From NCBI RefSeq assembly GCF_018069625.1, contig NZ_CP072941.1, positions 5,022,001 to 5,086,000 on the forward strand: a DNA stretch of 64,000 nucleotides. The letters are read 5' to 3'. A model generated the notes under the pieces. The model was given only the letters and a program-made list of their open reading frames with translations. It had not been told where the DNA came from and did not search any database. Shown here piece by piece: positions 49,785 to 59,080 of the stretch. The position numbers and the translations under genes were made by a program. Position 1 is the stretch's first letter; each line of letters starts with the position of its first letter. Source of the DNA: Streptomyces yatensis. GTDB taxonomy: Bacteria; Actinomycetota; Actinomycetes; Streptomycetales; Streptomycetaceae.

Positions 49785-49901
49785 GGTGGGGTCTCCCTCT
49801 GGGGCGGGTCGGCGGTCCGGCGGTGTCCCCCACCGGCCCTCGGTATGGCTATGAGCCTGCCGTGGTCCGCTGGCGTAAAGCTGCTGCCACGACGCCGTTC
49901 C

Positions 49902-49919
49902 GCTAACGCCGCGCTAACG
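49902..49919 (-). promoter_or_regulatory. 11-bp-periodic heptamer pair upstream of DUF4232 gene 3
   Basis: On the minus strand CGTTAGC occurs at 49913-49919 and 49902-49908, exactly 11 bases apart, about 118 bases before the ATG at 49784. The rest of the 348-base gap to the kinase gene at 50133 shows no gene. Confidence 0.55.
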
Positions 49920-50132
49920 CAACGGCACGCTCCCCACGTCCAGTTGGCCGGCAGGGGGCCGACCCGGCCGTTCGCCGGCCCGTCCATGTGTCCCCCCGTC
50001 GGCCGGCGCTCCGCTGGTAACCGTTCCGCCACGCCCTGGGCCACCTGGTCCGCCGATGCTCCCGCCGACCTAATCTAGGAGTCCGGTACGGCCGCTCAAG
50101 GCGCGGAGACAGCGCGGGAAAGGGGATCGGCG

Positions 50133-52403
50133 ATGCCGCTGGCCACCGGGGATCCGGAATCCATAGGCGGCTACGCCCTGGTCGACCGGCTGGGGTCGGG
50201 CGGCATGGGCGTCGTCTATCTCGGGCGTTCGGCGTCGGGGCGGCAGGTCGCGCTCAAGCTGGTCCATGAGCAGTACGCGCAGGACGAGGAGTTCCGGACC
50301 CGTTTCCGGCAGGAGGTCGCGGCGGCGCGCCGGGTGAGCGGGGCGTTCACCGCACCCGTCGTGGACGCCGATCCGGAGGCCGACCGGCCGTGGATGGCCA
50401 CGCTGTATGTGCCGGGGCGCACCCTCTCCGAGGTCGTACGGAAGAACGGCCCCCTGGACGGGCACACCTTGCGGACGCTCGGCCTCGGACTGGTCGAGGC
50501 GCTGCGCGAGATCCACCGGGCCGGGGTGGTGCACCGGGATCTGAAGCCCGCCAACATCCTGATGGCCGAGGACGGGCCGCGCGTCATCGACTTCGGCATC
50601 TCCCGCGCCGTCGACAGCCAGACGCTCACCGTCACCATCGGGCGGGTGCTCGGCACCCCGCCGTTCATGTCGCCGGAGCAGCTGCGCAGTCCGCGGGACG
50701 TCACGGCGGCGTCGGATGTGTTCTCGCTGGGGTCGCTGCTGGTGTTCGCGGCGCGGGGCAGCAGCCCGTTCGAGTCCGACAGCCCCTATCTGTCGGGCTA
50801 CCAGGTGATGTACGAGCATCCGACGCTGGAGGAGGTCCCGGCGCCACTGCGGGGCATCGCCGAACGCTGTCTGGCCAAGGAGCCGGAGGCCCGGCCGAAA
50901 CTGGACGAACTGCACCATATGCTGCGGGCGCTGCCGGACTTCCCGGCGGCGGAGCGCGTCGAAACGGCCGGTGCTCCCGGAGCCGGCGCCCCTGTAGGTC
51001 CCCCTGTAGGTCCCCCCGCCCCCTCGGCCCACGCTCCCCGGCCCGACTCGCGGCCCGCTCCCCGGCCCCCCGGTTCGCAGCCCCCCAGCTCGCAGCCCCC
51101 CGGCCCGGGGAGCACCGCACCGAGGCGGGGAGCTCGGCGGCGGCTCGTCGTCACCTCCGCCGGGGTGGCCCTGGCCGTCACCGGGCTGACCGTCGCGGCG
51201 GCGGTCTTCGCCCCGGACATGACGGAGTCGTCGGGCGACGCGTCCGCCGCCTCCGCCACCGCGCCGTCCCAGAAGCCCGCCTCGCTCCCCGAGGGCTGGA
51301 AGCCGTGGCGGACGGATCTGCGGGTCGAGACCGACGGGCCGCCCCTCGTCTACCAGCAGTCCGGATGTGTCCCGGCCAACGGCCGCGCCCTGTACTGCGG
51401 CGGAAACGGGTTCACCATCGCCAAGGTCGACGCCGCCACCGGCCGCGTCCTGTGGCGCTGGGGCACCCGCCCCCAGGCGGCGCGCCCGATCGGGGTGCGG
51501 GACGGAATCGCCTACGCCTACCGGGCGCCGGAGGGCGGCCACCGGTCGGTGGTGGCCCTGGACGCCGCCACCAAGCGAGAGCGGTGGGAGCAGCCGATCA
51601 ACGGCTCGGCGCCGGCGGAGCTGTTCCGCGGCGGGGTGCTGACGCTGTCGCCGGACGGCAATCAGCTCGTCGCCTACGGGACGTCGGGTGAGCGGCTGTG
51701 GCAGTCGCCGGCGCCCCAGGGGAAGTACTGCGAGCCGACGGTGCTGGGCGGCGAACCGTACGGCCTGTGCGCACCCACGGCCGACGACGGCCTGGCCGCC
51801 GAGGGCCCGTACGAACTGCTGCGGTTCGACGTCTCCGACGGCAAGCGGCACGAACTCACCACGCTTCCGAAGAAGACGCTGACCATCGGCGCGGCCACCG
51901 GCAAGCCGCTGTTCCTGATACCGCAGACCGCGAAGGAGGTGTACGACTCGGGGTACGAGCGCCCGTACACGTCCATGCTCCGGGTCGATCCGGGCACCGG
52001 CGAGACCAAGCGGATCCCGCTGCGCCGCCCCGTGCTGGGTGAGCCGACCCTGCTGCGCGGCGTCGTCTACTTCGTCCGTGCCAACGGCACGGTCACCGCG
52101 GTGTCGGCGGACAGCGGCCGGGAGCTGTGGCAGCGGGCCACGGAGACGGAGAACCTGTCCGCGCCCGTGCTGTCCAGGCGGTACGGGCAGCTCTACTTCT
52201 CCAACCGCTTCGGCCGGCTGCTGGCGCTGAACGTGGACGACGGCACGGAGGCGTGGCGTACGGCCGCGCTGGACAATCCCGGGACGGCGGCGGAGGACAC
52301 CGAGCCGAGGGTGGTGCTGGTCCAGGACGCGATCGTGGGGACGGCCGGGGACACGGTGTTCTCCGTGCGCCCGGACCGTCCCTCGGCGCGGCCCCCGTCC
52401 TGA
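50133..52403 (+). CDS. Ser/Thr protein kinase with extracellular PQQ-like beta-propeller
   Basis: A 756-residue receptor-type kinase. The catalytic domain is at about 13-275: glycine loop GSGGMG at 21-26, Lys42, HRDLKPAN at 134-141 and DFG at 153-155. A Pro/Ala-rich juxtamembrane stretch follows. One membrane helix lies near 335-360 (VVTSAGVALAVTGLTVAAAV). Outside the cell there is a PQQ-like repeat propeller (AKVDAATGRVLWRWG, VVALDAATKRERWE, TAVSADSGRELWQRA, LLALNVDDGTEAWRT). It should sense an envelope or cell-wall signal and phosphorylate cytoplasmic targets. The ligand is unknown. Confidence 0.9.
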   Translation: MPLATGDPESIGGYALVDRLGSGGMGVVYLGRSASGRQVALKLVHEQYAQDEEFRTRFRQEVAAARRVSGAFTAPVVDADPEADRPWMATLYVPGRTLSEVVRKNGPLDGHTLRTLGLGLVEALREIHRAGVVHRDLKPANILMAEDGPRVIDFGISRAVDSQTLTVTIGRVLGTPPFMSPEQLRSPRDVTAASDVFSLGSLLVFAARGSSPFESDSPYLSGYQVMYEHPTLEEVPAPLRGIAERCLAKEPEARPKLDELHHMLRALPDFPAAERVETAGAPGAGAPVGPPVGPPAPSAHAPRPDSRPAPRPPGSQPPSSQPPGPGSTAPRRGARRRLVVTSAGVALAVTGLTVAAAVFAPDMTESSGDASAASATAPSQKPASLPEGWKPWRTDLRVETDGPPLVYQQSGCVPANGRALYCGGNGFTIAKVDAATGRVLWRWGTRPQAARPIGVRDGIAYAYRAPEGGHRSVVALDAATKRERWEQPINGSAPAELFRGGVLTLSPDGNQLVAYGTSGERLWQSPAPQGKYCEPTVLGGEPYGLCAPTADDGLAAEGPYELLRFDVSDGKRHELTTLPKKTLTIGAATGKPLFLIPQTAKEVYDSGYERPYTSMLRVDPGTGETKRIPLRRPVLGEPTLLRGVVYFVRANGTVTAVSADSGRELWQRATETENLSAPVLSRRYGQLYFSNRFGRLLALNVDDGTEAWRTAALDNPGTAAEDTEPRVVLVQDAIVGTAGDTVFSVRPDRPSARPPS

Positions 52404-52471
52404 TCGACGCGGCTGCGGACGGGCGGCGGCGGTCAGCGCGGCTGCGGTCGACGTGGCTACGGTCGACGTGG

Positions 52472-53491
52472 TTACGCCGGGGCCGGGCCCACGAGTTCGT
52501 CCAGGACGTCCGTCATCGTGACGAAACCGAGGACCGCCGTACCGGTGTCGGCCGTCACGGCGGCCAGGTGGGTGCCGGTGGCGCGCATGGTGGTGAGGGT
52601 GTCGTCCAGCGGGGTGTCCGCCCGCACGCGGGGGATGGTGTGGACGGCGGTATGCGGGAACGGGCGGTCCCGGTCGAGGGCCCCGAGGGTGTCCTTGATG
52701 TGGAGGTAGCCCAGGATGGCGCCGCCGGGGCCGGTGACCGGCAGACGCGAGTAGCCGGAGGCGGCCGCCCTGCGTTCCAGTTCGGCGGGGGTGACGCGAT
52801 GGTCGACGGTGACCATCGCGCCGACGGGGACGAGGATGTCGCCGACCCGCCGGGTGCCCAGTTCCAGCGCGTCGCGCAGCCGGTCGCCGCCGGACTTGTC
52901 GAGCAGCCCGGCGTCGCTGGAGTCCCGTACCAGCCGGATGAGTTCGTCGTCGGTGAAGACCGCCTCGACCTCGTCCTTGGGCTCGACCTTCAGCAGCCGC
53001 AGCACGGCGTTGGCGAAGGCGTTGACGCCGAAGACGACCGGGCGCAGAAGGCGGGTGAGGGCCACCAGGGGCGGGCCGAGGAGGAGTGCGGTGCGCTCGG
53101 GGGCGGCCAGGGCGATGTTCTTGGGGACCATCTCGCCGATCAGCATGTGCAGATACGTGGCCGCCGTGAGCGCGACGACGAAGGCGATCGGATGCACCAG
53201 GGCGTGCGGCACATGGACGGCGTCGAAGACGGGCTCCAGCAGATGGGCGATGGCCGGTTCGGCGACCGCGCCCAGGGCGAGGGAGGAGATGGTGATGCCG
53301 AGCTGGGCCGTGGCCATCAGCGCGGACAGGTGCTCCAGCGCCCACAGCACACCGCGCGCCCGCTTCTCCCCCGCCTGCGCGCGCGGTTCGATCTGGCTGC
53401 GGCGCACGGAGATCAGGGCGAATTCGGCGCCGACGAAGAAGGCGTTGGTGAGGAGGGTGAGGGCGCCGATGGCGAGTTGGAGGACGGTCAT
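52472..53491 (-). CDS. CNNM/CBS membrane protein (HlyC/CorC family), shorter
   Basis: A 339-residue protein. The CNNM/DUF21 transmembrane domain (FVGAEFALISVRRSQIEPRA, then MLIGEMVPKNIALAAPERTA) is followed by a CBS pair (RVGDILVPVGAMVTVDHRVT, then SRLPVTGPGGAILGYLHIKD) ending before a CorC domain. The family transports or senses Mg2+ or other cations. The ATG overlaps the stop of the longer paralogue by four bases, a common tandem arrangement. Confidence 0.85.
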   Translation of the reverse strand: MTVLQLAIGALTLLTNAFFVGAEFALISVRRSQIEPRAQAGEKRARGVLWALEHLSALMATAQLGITISSLALGAVAEPAIAHLLEPVFDAVHVPHALVHPIAFVVALTAATYLHMLIGEMVPKNIALAAPERTALLLGPPLVALTRLLRPVVFGVNAFANAVLRLLKVEPKDEVEAVFTDDELIRLVRDSSDAGLLDKSGGDRLRDALELGTRRVGDILVPVGAMVTVDHRVTPAELERRAAASGYSRLPVTGPGGAILGYLHIKDTLGALDRDRPFPHTAVHTIPRVRADTPLDDTLTTMRATGTHLAAVTADTGTAVLGFVTMTDVLDELVGPAPA

Positions 53492-54834
53492 CGGGTGGCC
53501 TCGGTGGTCTGGGTCGTCTCGGTGGTCTGGGTCGTCTCGGTGATCTCGGTGATCTCGGTGATCCGTACGCGGTCGGCGCGGTGGTGCTCCACCTTCAGCA
53601 CCGTGAGCTGCCAGCCGTCGGTCTCGATGGTGTCCCCGGCCGCAGGAATGCGCTCCAGGGCGGTGGCCAGCAGGCCCGCCACCGTTTCGTACGGACCCTC
53701 GGGGGCGGTCAGCCCGATGCCGGTGAGCTCGTCCAGCCGTACGCCCCCGTCCGCCTCCCAGACGCCGGGGCCGAGGGGCACCAGGCCGGGGGTCTCGTCG
53801 GTGTCGTGTTCGTCGCGTACGTCGCCGACGATCTCCTCGACGATGTCCTCCAGGGTGGCGACCCCCGCCGTGCCCCCGTACTCGTCGATGACCACGGCCA
53901 TGGTGTGCGCCCTGCGCAGCCGGTCCAGCAGCCGGTCCACCGGGAGGCTGTCGGGGACCAGGAGCGGGGGCGTGGCCAGGTCGGTGACGGGGGTGGTGGG
54001 GCGATCGGCGACGGCCAGGGCGAGGACGTCGCGGATGTGCACGGTGCCGACCACCTCGTCCAGGGTGTCGCGGTAGACGGGGAAGCGGGAACGCCCGGTG
54101 GCCAGGGTGAGGTTGGCGGCGTCGGCGGCGGTGGCGTGGGCCTCCAGCGCCTGGACGTCCACGCGCGGGGTCATCACGTTCTCGGCGGTCAGCTCGCTCA
54201 GATGGAGCGTACGGACGAACAGCTCGGCCGCGTCCTGCTCCAGCGCGCCCGCGGCGGCCGAGTGGCGGGCCAGCGCGACCAGCTCGTCCGGGGTACGGGC
54301 GGAGGCCAGCTCCTCGGCGGGCTCCAGGCCCAGACGGCGCACCAGGCGGTTGGCCGTGTTGTTGAGGTGGTGGATCAGCGGGGCGAAGGCGGCGGTGAAG
54401 GCGCGCTGCGGGGCGGCGACCGCCTTGGCCACGTGCAGGGGGCGGGAGATCGCCCAGTTCTTGGGCACCAGCTCCCCGGCGACCATCAGCACCACCGTGG
54501 AGAGGGCCACGCCCAGCACCAGCGCGGTCGTCGACGCCGCGCCCTCGGGCAGGCCGAGTGCGGTGAGCGGGCTCCGCAGCAGGGCGGCCAGCGAGGGCTC
54601 GGCGAGCATGCCGATCACCAAGGAGGTGACGGTGATGCCCAGTTGGGCCCCGGAGAGCTGGAACGTCAGCCGGCGCACCGCCATCAGCGCGCTGTCGGCG
54701 CCGCGCTCACCGGCTTCGGCGGCGCGCTCCAGCTCACCGCGTTCGACGGTGGTGAGGGAGAACTCGGCGGCCACGAAGAGCGCGCAGGCGAGCGTGAGGG
54801 CCAGCGCGAGGAGAAGCAGAAGGATCTCGGTCAC
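53488..54834 (-). CDS. CNNM/CBS/CorC membrane protein (HlyC/CorC family), longer
   Basis: A 448-residue member of the same family. The CNNM domain (FVAAEFSLTTVERGELERAA, then VAGELVPKNWAISRPLHVAK), a CBS pair (RFPVYRDTLDEVVGTVHIRD) and a C-terminal CorC_HlyC domain (DGGVRLDELTGIGLTAPEGP) follow. The last 25 residues are an unusual repeat ITEITEITETTQTTETTQTT from tandem repeats in the DNA at 53498-53560. It is the first gene of the pair. Confidence 0.85.
   Translation of the reverse strand: MTEILLLLLALALTLACALFVAAEFSLTTVERGELERAAEAGERGADSALMAVRRLTFQLSGAQLGITVTSLVIGMLAEPSLAALLRSPLTALGLPEGAASTTALVLGVALSTVVLMVAGELVPKNWAISRPLHVAKAVAAPQRAFTAAFAPLIHHLNNTANRLVRRLGLEPAEELASARTPDELVALARHSAAAGALEQDAAELFVRTLHLSELTAENVMTPRVDVQALEAHATAADAANLTLATGRSRFPVYRDTLDEVVGTVHIRDVLALAVADRPTTPVTDLATPPLLVPDSLPVDRLLDRLRRAHTMAVVIDEYGGTAGVATLEDIVEEIVGDVRDEHDTDETPGLVPLGPGVWEADGGVRLDELTGIGLTAPEGPYETVAGLLATALERIPAAGDTIETDGWQLTVLKVEHHRADRVRITEITEITETTQTTETTQTTEATR
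53498..53560. repeat. Tandem 18-bp and 9-bp repeats at the end of the longer CNNM gene
   Basis: CTCGGTGGTCTGGGTCGT occurs twice (53498-53515, 53516-53533), then CTCGGTGAT three times (53534, 53543, 53552). In frame they encode the TE/TT/TQ tail of the protein on the minus strand. Confidence 0.85.
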
Positions 54835-55187
54835 CGTGCCACCGCCGTCCGCCCGCTCAGGGGCTCGGTGGTGAGGGCCGTCCTCGTGAGGAACGGGCGG
54901 AGGGTGGCACGGGTGGTACTGGGAGGGTCAGGGTCGCCCATCGCGGGTCTGGTACTCCTTCATCGCTGGTCGGTGGCTCACCGGGACGTCCGGTGGATCC
55001 ACACATGTCCGGGGAAAGCAGTGTCCCCGCATCCATAGTAAAGGGACGGTAAAGGTGCGGGCCCCCCGGCCCGCGCCCCGGTCCGCATCGAGATGCGCTC
55101 CGCACAACCTGCGGCTTTTCCCTGTCGGCTCGATTGGGACCGGGGTTGCCTGTCGTCGGCACAGGTTTATCGGCAATACTTCCCGCC

Positions 55188-55889
55188 GTGGAGCAGAGCA
55201 CTGGACCGATCATCCCGCCCATGCACACAGCCGGGACGGATCCGGGGTATGTCCCCGGCCTGACGTCCCCGCGCCCTGCCGATGTGGAGGAGGACGCACC
55301 GGACAACGCAGCAGAGCGGCCGCCCGAGGATGTCACCGCCGAGGACGAAGTCGACGAGGCAGGAGACGCCCAGGGAGAAGGCGTCGAGGGAGAAGGCGCC
55401 GGCGCCGAGGCGGAGTCCGACGACGAAGCCGGGACGAAGGGCGACGTCGCGTCCGACGGGGAAGCGGACGACGACGAGGAAGAGGAAGCGGAAGCGGACG
55501 GCGCGGAGGAGGACGGCGGCGTCGTCTTCGACGTGTCCGACCGGCGCGGTGCGATCCGGGCCGGGCGCCATGGTGTCACCTTCGAACTCGACGGCGAGAA
55601 GGCCGAGTTCGGGTGGGACGAGATCGGCGCGGTGGAGGTCGACACCCCGCGGTTCGGGAAGCGCTTCGGGATCACGGTCTATACGACCAACCGGCGTTGG
55701 TACACGGCCGATGTCGAGGCACCCGCCCGCAAGCTCCTCAAGGAATGGACGGCGGAGCTCGACGCGGTGCTCGACGCGTATTTCGAGGACTCGGCGGACG
55801 GCGAGGCCGAAGCGAAGGCCGAAGCGGAAGCCGAGAGCAAGGACACCGAGGACACCAAGGAGACCGAAGCCAAGGACGCCACCTCGTAG
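55188..55889 (+). CDS. Acidic-linker protein with a DUF-type beta domain
   Basis: Frames start at TTG 55134, GTG 55188 (233 residues, used) and ATG 55221. None has a clear ribosome site. After PMHTAGTDPGYVPGL comes a very acidic linker (about 25-110, many Glu/Asp/Gly). Then a compact domain follows (VFDVSDRRGAIRAGRHGVTF, then ELDGEKAEFGWDEIGAVEVD and RFGKRFGITVYTTNRRWYTA) and an Ala/Glu/Lys tail. The domain looks PH- or SH3-like and is seen in Streptomyces hypothetical proteins. Function unknown. The 353-base gap upstream (54835-55187) shows no gene. Confidence 0.65.
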   Translation: MEQSTGPIIPPMHTAGTDPGYVPGLTSPRPADVEEDAPDNAAERPPEDVTAEDEVDEAGDAQGEGVEGEGAGAEAESDDEAGTKGDVASDGEADDDEEEEAEADGAEEDGGVVFDVSDRRGAIRAGRHGVTFELDGEKAEFGWDEIGAVEVDTPRFGKRFGITVYTTNRRWYTADVEAPARKLLKEWTAELDAVLDAYFEDSADGEAEAKAEAEAESKDTEDTKETEAKDATS

Positions 55890-56007
55890 CGGCCCTCCGC
55901 GCGGGTGGCGGTTCATCCGGTCCTCGCTGCGCACAACCGTATCCGGCGCCGGGAAAACGGTCTAACGTCGGGTTTCAGCAGCGGAACGACTGGGGGGCGG
56001 CCGCCGT

Positions 56008-56259
56008 ATGACACCGGATGATCCTGTGATCGGTTGCACCGGGGTGCTGGTACTCGGCACCCGGGGGGCCGGTGGTCCCGGTGAGGTCCTGGTGCGGGTC
56101 AGAGGCGGTTCGGAGACGTTCCTCGCCTGGTCTGCCGACCCGTTGCCCCGAGGCGCGTCCGTCCTCGTGATCGACTTCCGTGGCTCCCGCCAGGTCGACG
56201 TCATCGAGTGGACCGATCCATTGAACGCGTCGTCCGGCATGGCCGGCGGCGCCGGCTGA
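56008..56259 (+). CDS. NfeD-like small OB-fold protein, partner of flotillin
   Basis: An 83-residue beta-rich protein (VLVLGTRGAGGPGEVLVRVR, then GASVLVIDFRGSRQVDVIEW), shaped like the soluble OB-fold of NfeD-family proteins. It lies 11 bases before the flotillin gene, the classic pairing of NfeD and flotillin genes, so it is probably the partner. It has no membrane span of its own. Confidence 0.65.
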   Translation: MTPDDPVIGCTGVLVLGTRGAGGPGEVLVRVRGGSETFLAWSADPLPRGASVLVIDFRGSRQVDVIEWTDPLNASSGMAGGAG

Positions 56260-56270
56260 GGAGACGAAGG

Positions 56271-57413
56271 ATGTTCGGTTACCGCGTGCCCGCACCCGAC
56301 CAGGCGATGCTGATCTCGGGCGGCAGGCGTGGACAGGGGGGTGCGCCGTTTCGCGTGGTGACCGGGCACGGCAAGTTCGTGCTCCCGGTCTTCCGTAAGG
56401 TCCGCTTCCTGACGCTGGCGATGTGTGAGGCGGAGGTCGAGGAGAAGTGCGTCAGCCGGCAGGGCATCACGCTGACGGTGCGCTCGGTGATCGCGTTCAA
56501 GGTGGGCAATGACACCGAGTCCATCGTCAACGCGGGACAGCGCTTCCTCTCCGACCAGGAGCAGATGGCGGTGCTGACGGGCCGGATCTTCGCGGGCCAT
56601 CTGCGGTCCATCATCGGCTCGATGACGGTCGAGGAGATCATCACCGAGCGGCAGAAGCTGGCCACCGAGGTGCTGGACACCTCCAAGGCGGAGATGGCGA
56701 AGATCGGTCTGATCGTGGACTCCTTGCAGATCCAGTCGATCGACGACGGCGACACCGGCTATATCGACGCGATGTCGGCCCCGCACAAGGCCGCCATCCA
56801 GCGGCAGGCCCAGATCGCCCAGGCGCAGGCCAGCCAGGCGGCGGCCGAGGCGGAGCAGGAGGCGGCGCGCAACCAGGCCGAGTACGCACGGCAGACGGCG
56901 GTGGTCCAGGCCCGGTACAGCGCCGAGGTGGACCGCGCCCAGGCCGAGGCCGCCCAGGCGGGGCCGCTGGCGGAGGCGCACGCCCAGCGGGAAGTGCTGG
57001 CCGCGCGCACCGAGTTGGCCCAGCGGGCGGCCGATCTGCGGCAGCAGCAGCTGGTGGCCGAGATCGTGAAGCCTGCGGAGGCGGAGGCCGAGCGGATCCG
57101 GGTGGTGGCGCTGGCCGAGGCGGAGCGGATGAAGATCCAGGCCGAGGCGGCGGCCTCGCACGGCCGGGTGGCGCTGGACCGCATGCTGATCGACCAACTC
57201 CCGCAGATCGTCAAGGAGGCCGCCTCCGGGCTGTCCGGGGCGAACGTCAACGTCCTCAACGGGGCCGATGGGCTGGGCGAGATCGCGGCGGGCCTGGTCG
57301 GCCAGGGGCTGACCATCCTGGACGCGGTGCGGCGCAACATGGGCACGCCGGGTCCGAAGGACGAGCCGAAGCGGCCGAGCGGGGCGGACGACGGCGCGGT
57401 CGAGGTTCGTTAG
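56271..57413 (+). CDS. Flotillin/SPFH-family membrane-scaffold protein
   Basis: A 380-residue SPFH protein. The N-terminal SPFH domain (VVTGHGKFVLPVFRKVRFLT, then MTVEEIITERQKLATEVLDT) is followed by a long Ala/Gln/Glu-rich coiled region (HKAAIQRQAQIAQAQASQAA), typical of flotillin, and the end DGLGEIAAGLVGQGLTILDA. It forms membrane microdomains. The N-terminal hydrophobic anchor is weak here. The start at 56271 follows GAGGAGACGAAGG. Confidence 0.85.
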   Translation: MFGYRVPAPDQAMLISGGRRGQGGAPFRVVTGHGKFVLPVFRKVRFLTLAMCEAEVEEKCVSRQGITLTVRSVIAFKVGNDTESIVNAGQRFLSDQEQMAVLTGRIFAGHLRSIIGSMTVEEIITERQKLATEVLDTSKAEMAKIGLIVDSLQIQSIDDGDTGYIDAMSAPHKAAIQRQAQIAQAQASQAAAEAEQEAARNQAEYARQTAVVQARYSAEVDRAQAEAAQAGPLAEAHAQREVLAARTELAQRAADLRQQQLVAEIVKPAEAEAERIRVVALAEAERMKIQAEAAASHGRVALDRMLIDQLPQIVKEAASGLSGANVNVLNGADGLGEIAAGLVGQGLTILDAVRRNMGTPGPKDEPKRPSGADDGAVEVR

Positions 57414-57498
57414 GGGGTCCGGCGGGTCGTGACGCCTGCGGCGGGCTGCTCCCCTCCCCGCCCCTTCCCGCAGCATCGATATACGGCTCCGCCGCGCG

Positions 57499-57562
57499 GT
57501 GGGGCTCCGCCCCTGACCCTGGACGCCCTTCGGGCGTGTCCTCAATCGCCGGAGGGGCTGAA
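57499..57562. repeat. Streptomyces-type intergenic hairpin repeat
   Basis: GGGGCTCCGCCCC is followed by ACGCCC-TTC-GGGCGT (57523-57537) and TCAATCGCCGGAGGGGCTGA. This form is frequent in intergenic regions of Streptomyces genomes, usually after genes. It could end flotillin transcription. Confidence 0.65.
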
Positions 57563-57622
57563 TGCAGCCCGTCCGGCCGTTGCTACCGTGAGAAACCCAG
57601 CCAGCCGAGAGGGCCGAGGAAC

Positions 57623-58054
57623 GTGACCTCTGACCGCCCGCACCGCGTCAGCGTCGCCGGAGTCATCGTGGACGAGCGCGGCCGAGCGCTGCTGATCAAA
57701 CGGCGCGACGGCAGCACCTGGGAGCCGCCGGGCGGTGCGCTCGACCCCGACGCCACCGTCCCCGACGCCCTGCGGCGCGAAATCCTCGACGAGACGGGCG
57801 TCAAGATCGCGCTCCCGGCCGCGCTCACCGGGGTCTACAAGGACATGAACGACCTCACCGTCTCCCTCGTCTTCCGCTGCGAGGCCCTCGACGGCACTCC
57901 GGCCACGGGCCCCCGCACCCGCGCCTGGCGCTGGGCCACCCGTGCCGAGGTCCCCGACCTCGCCGACGAGGCGTATGCCGTGCGCATCCTGGACGCCCTC
58001 GACGCCACCGCCCCACCGGCGGTCCGCGCCCACGACGGCGTCACGCTGGTCTGA
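57623..58054 (+). CDS. Pif-like Nudix hydrolase, chromosomal paralogue
   Basis: A 143-residue Nudix protein of the same length as Pif at 6058, with the box GGALDPDATVPDALRREILD followed by ETGV at 38-60 (Glu44 of Pif is Ala here) and near-identical HDGV ends. The 46 bases leading into the GTG start (57580-57625) are also about 85 percent identical by eye to 6015-6060. It has no AICE genes around it. It is either an old remnant of an AICE or the chromosomal source of pif. The box differs at one catalytic-signature Glu, so activity may be reduced. Confidence 0.8.
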   Translation: MTSDRPHRVSVAGVIVDERGRALLIKRRDGSTWEPPGGALDPDATVPDALRREILDETGVKIALPAALTGVYKDMNDLTVSLVFRCEALDGTPATGPRTRAWRWATRAEVPDLADEAYAVRILDALDATAPPAVRAHDGVTLV

Positions 58055-58072
58055 CCCCGCAACGCCCACGGC

Positions 58073-58972
58073 TCACGCCGGGAGCAGCCGCGTCAGCTCG
58101 TCCGCCACCGCCCGCGCCGCCGGGCTGGTCCAGCGGCGGCGGTGCCGGGTGAGGTGGACCGGGACCGGCGGAATGGCCGGGCCATGGACTTCGGCGAGCT
58201 GGCCATCCGCGAGCTGGCGTTCCACCGTGACACGGGGCAGCAGCGTCAGGCCGAGCCCGGCGGCGACGCAGGAGCGGGCGGCCTCGATGCTGCCGAAGCG
58301 GGTGAGGCGGGGCGGCGGGCCGGGGAGGGTGAGCAGGGTGCGGACGAGGTGGTCGCTGTAGGAGCAGCCCTGTTCGTGGACGAAGAAGCTCTGCGCGGCC
58401 AGTTCGTCCCAGTCCGCCGCGCGTCCGGCCAGCGGGTGGCCGGGGGCGGCGAGGTAGACGAGGGGTTCGCGGGCGATGGGGCGGGCGACCAAGTCGGCCT
58501 CGGTCACGTCCTGTTCGAGGAGAAGGGCGAGGTCGAGCCGGCCCGTACGCAGTCCCTCGACGGCCGCCGCGGTGCCCGCGGGGTGGAGGTCGAGGTCGAT
58601 ACCGGGGTGGGTGCGGCGCAGCGAGGCGATCACGCGGGGGAGGTGCGAGGCGCACAGGGACTCGCCCGCGCCGAGCGCGACGGGGCCCTCCACCGTGCCG
58701 TCCGCGCCGTCGCCGTTTCCGGCCGCCGCCACCGCGCGCAGCCGGGCCTCGGCGTCCAGGACCTCCTCGGCCTCCTTCAGCAGCCGGCGGCCGGCGCTGG
58801 TCGGCAGGGCGCCTGACGGCAGCCGGTCGAAGAGGCGGGTGCCCAGCTCCCGTTCCAGGGTGCGTATCTGGACGGTGACGGTGGACTGGGCGAGATGGAG
58901 ATCGGCGGCGGTCGCGGTGAAGCTGCCGGTTCTCGCCAGCGCCGCGAACGTCCTCAGGAGTCGTGTGTCCAC
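58073..58972 (-). CDS. LysR-family transcriptional regulator
   Basis: A 299-residue LysR regulator. The helix-turn-helix starts LLRTFAALARTGSFTATAAD, then LHLAQSTVTVQIRTLERELG. The effector-binding domain follows (RVIASLRRTHPGIDLDLHPA). It is divergent from the phzF-like gene with about 100 bases between, the usual arrangement for LysR control of a neighbour. The GTG at 58972 is the start used. An upstream ATG adds 12 low-quality residues. Confidence 0.85.
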   Translation of the reverse strand: MDTRLLRTFAALARTGSFTATAADLHLAQSTVTVQIRTLERELGTRLFDRLPSGALPTSAGRRLLKEAEEVLDAEARLRAVAAAGNGDGADGTVEGPVALGAGESLCASHLPRVIASLRRTHPGIDLDLHPAGTAAAVEGLRTGRLDLALLLEQDVTEADLVARPIAREPLVYLAAPGHPLAGRAADWDELAAQSFFVHEQGCSYSDHLVRTLLTLPGPPPRLTRFGSIEAARSCVAAGLGLTLLPRVTVERQLADGQLAEVHGPAIPPVPVHLTRHRRRWTSPAARAVADELTRLLPA

Positions 58973-59080
58973 GACGGTCAGCTTAGGCAGCCCCCCACCT
59001 GGCCCCATCGGGTTTCCCGATCACCTCCAGCGAAAGGAATCGTTGGACGCGATACCGGGCGCGGTGGAACCGTGGACGGC

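Noticed and set aside
53498..53560. CRISPR-like array
   Set aside because: The units are short, directly adjacent and in frame with the CNNM protein. There are no spacers and no cas genes in the window.
55062..55187. N-terminal extension and a small minus-strand ORF in the gap before the acidic protein
   Set aside because: Neither has a ribosome site or protein-like composition. The gap is better read as a promoter region.
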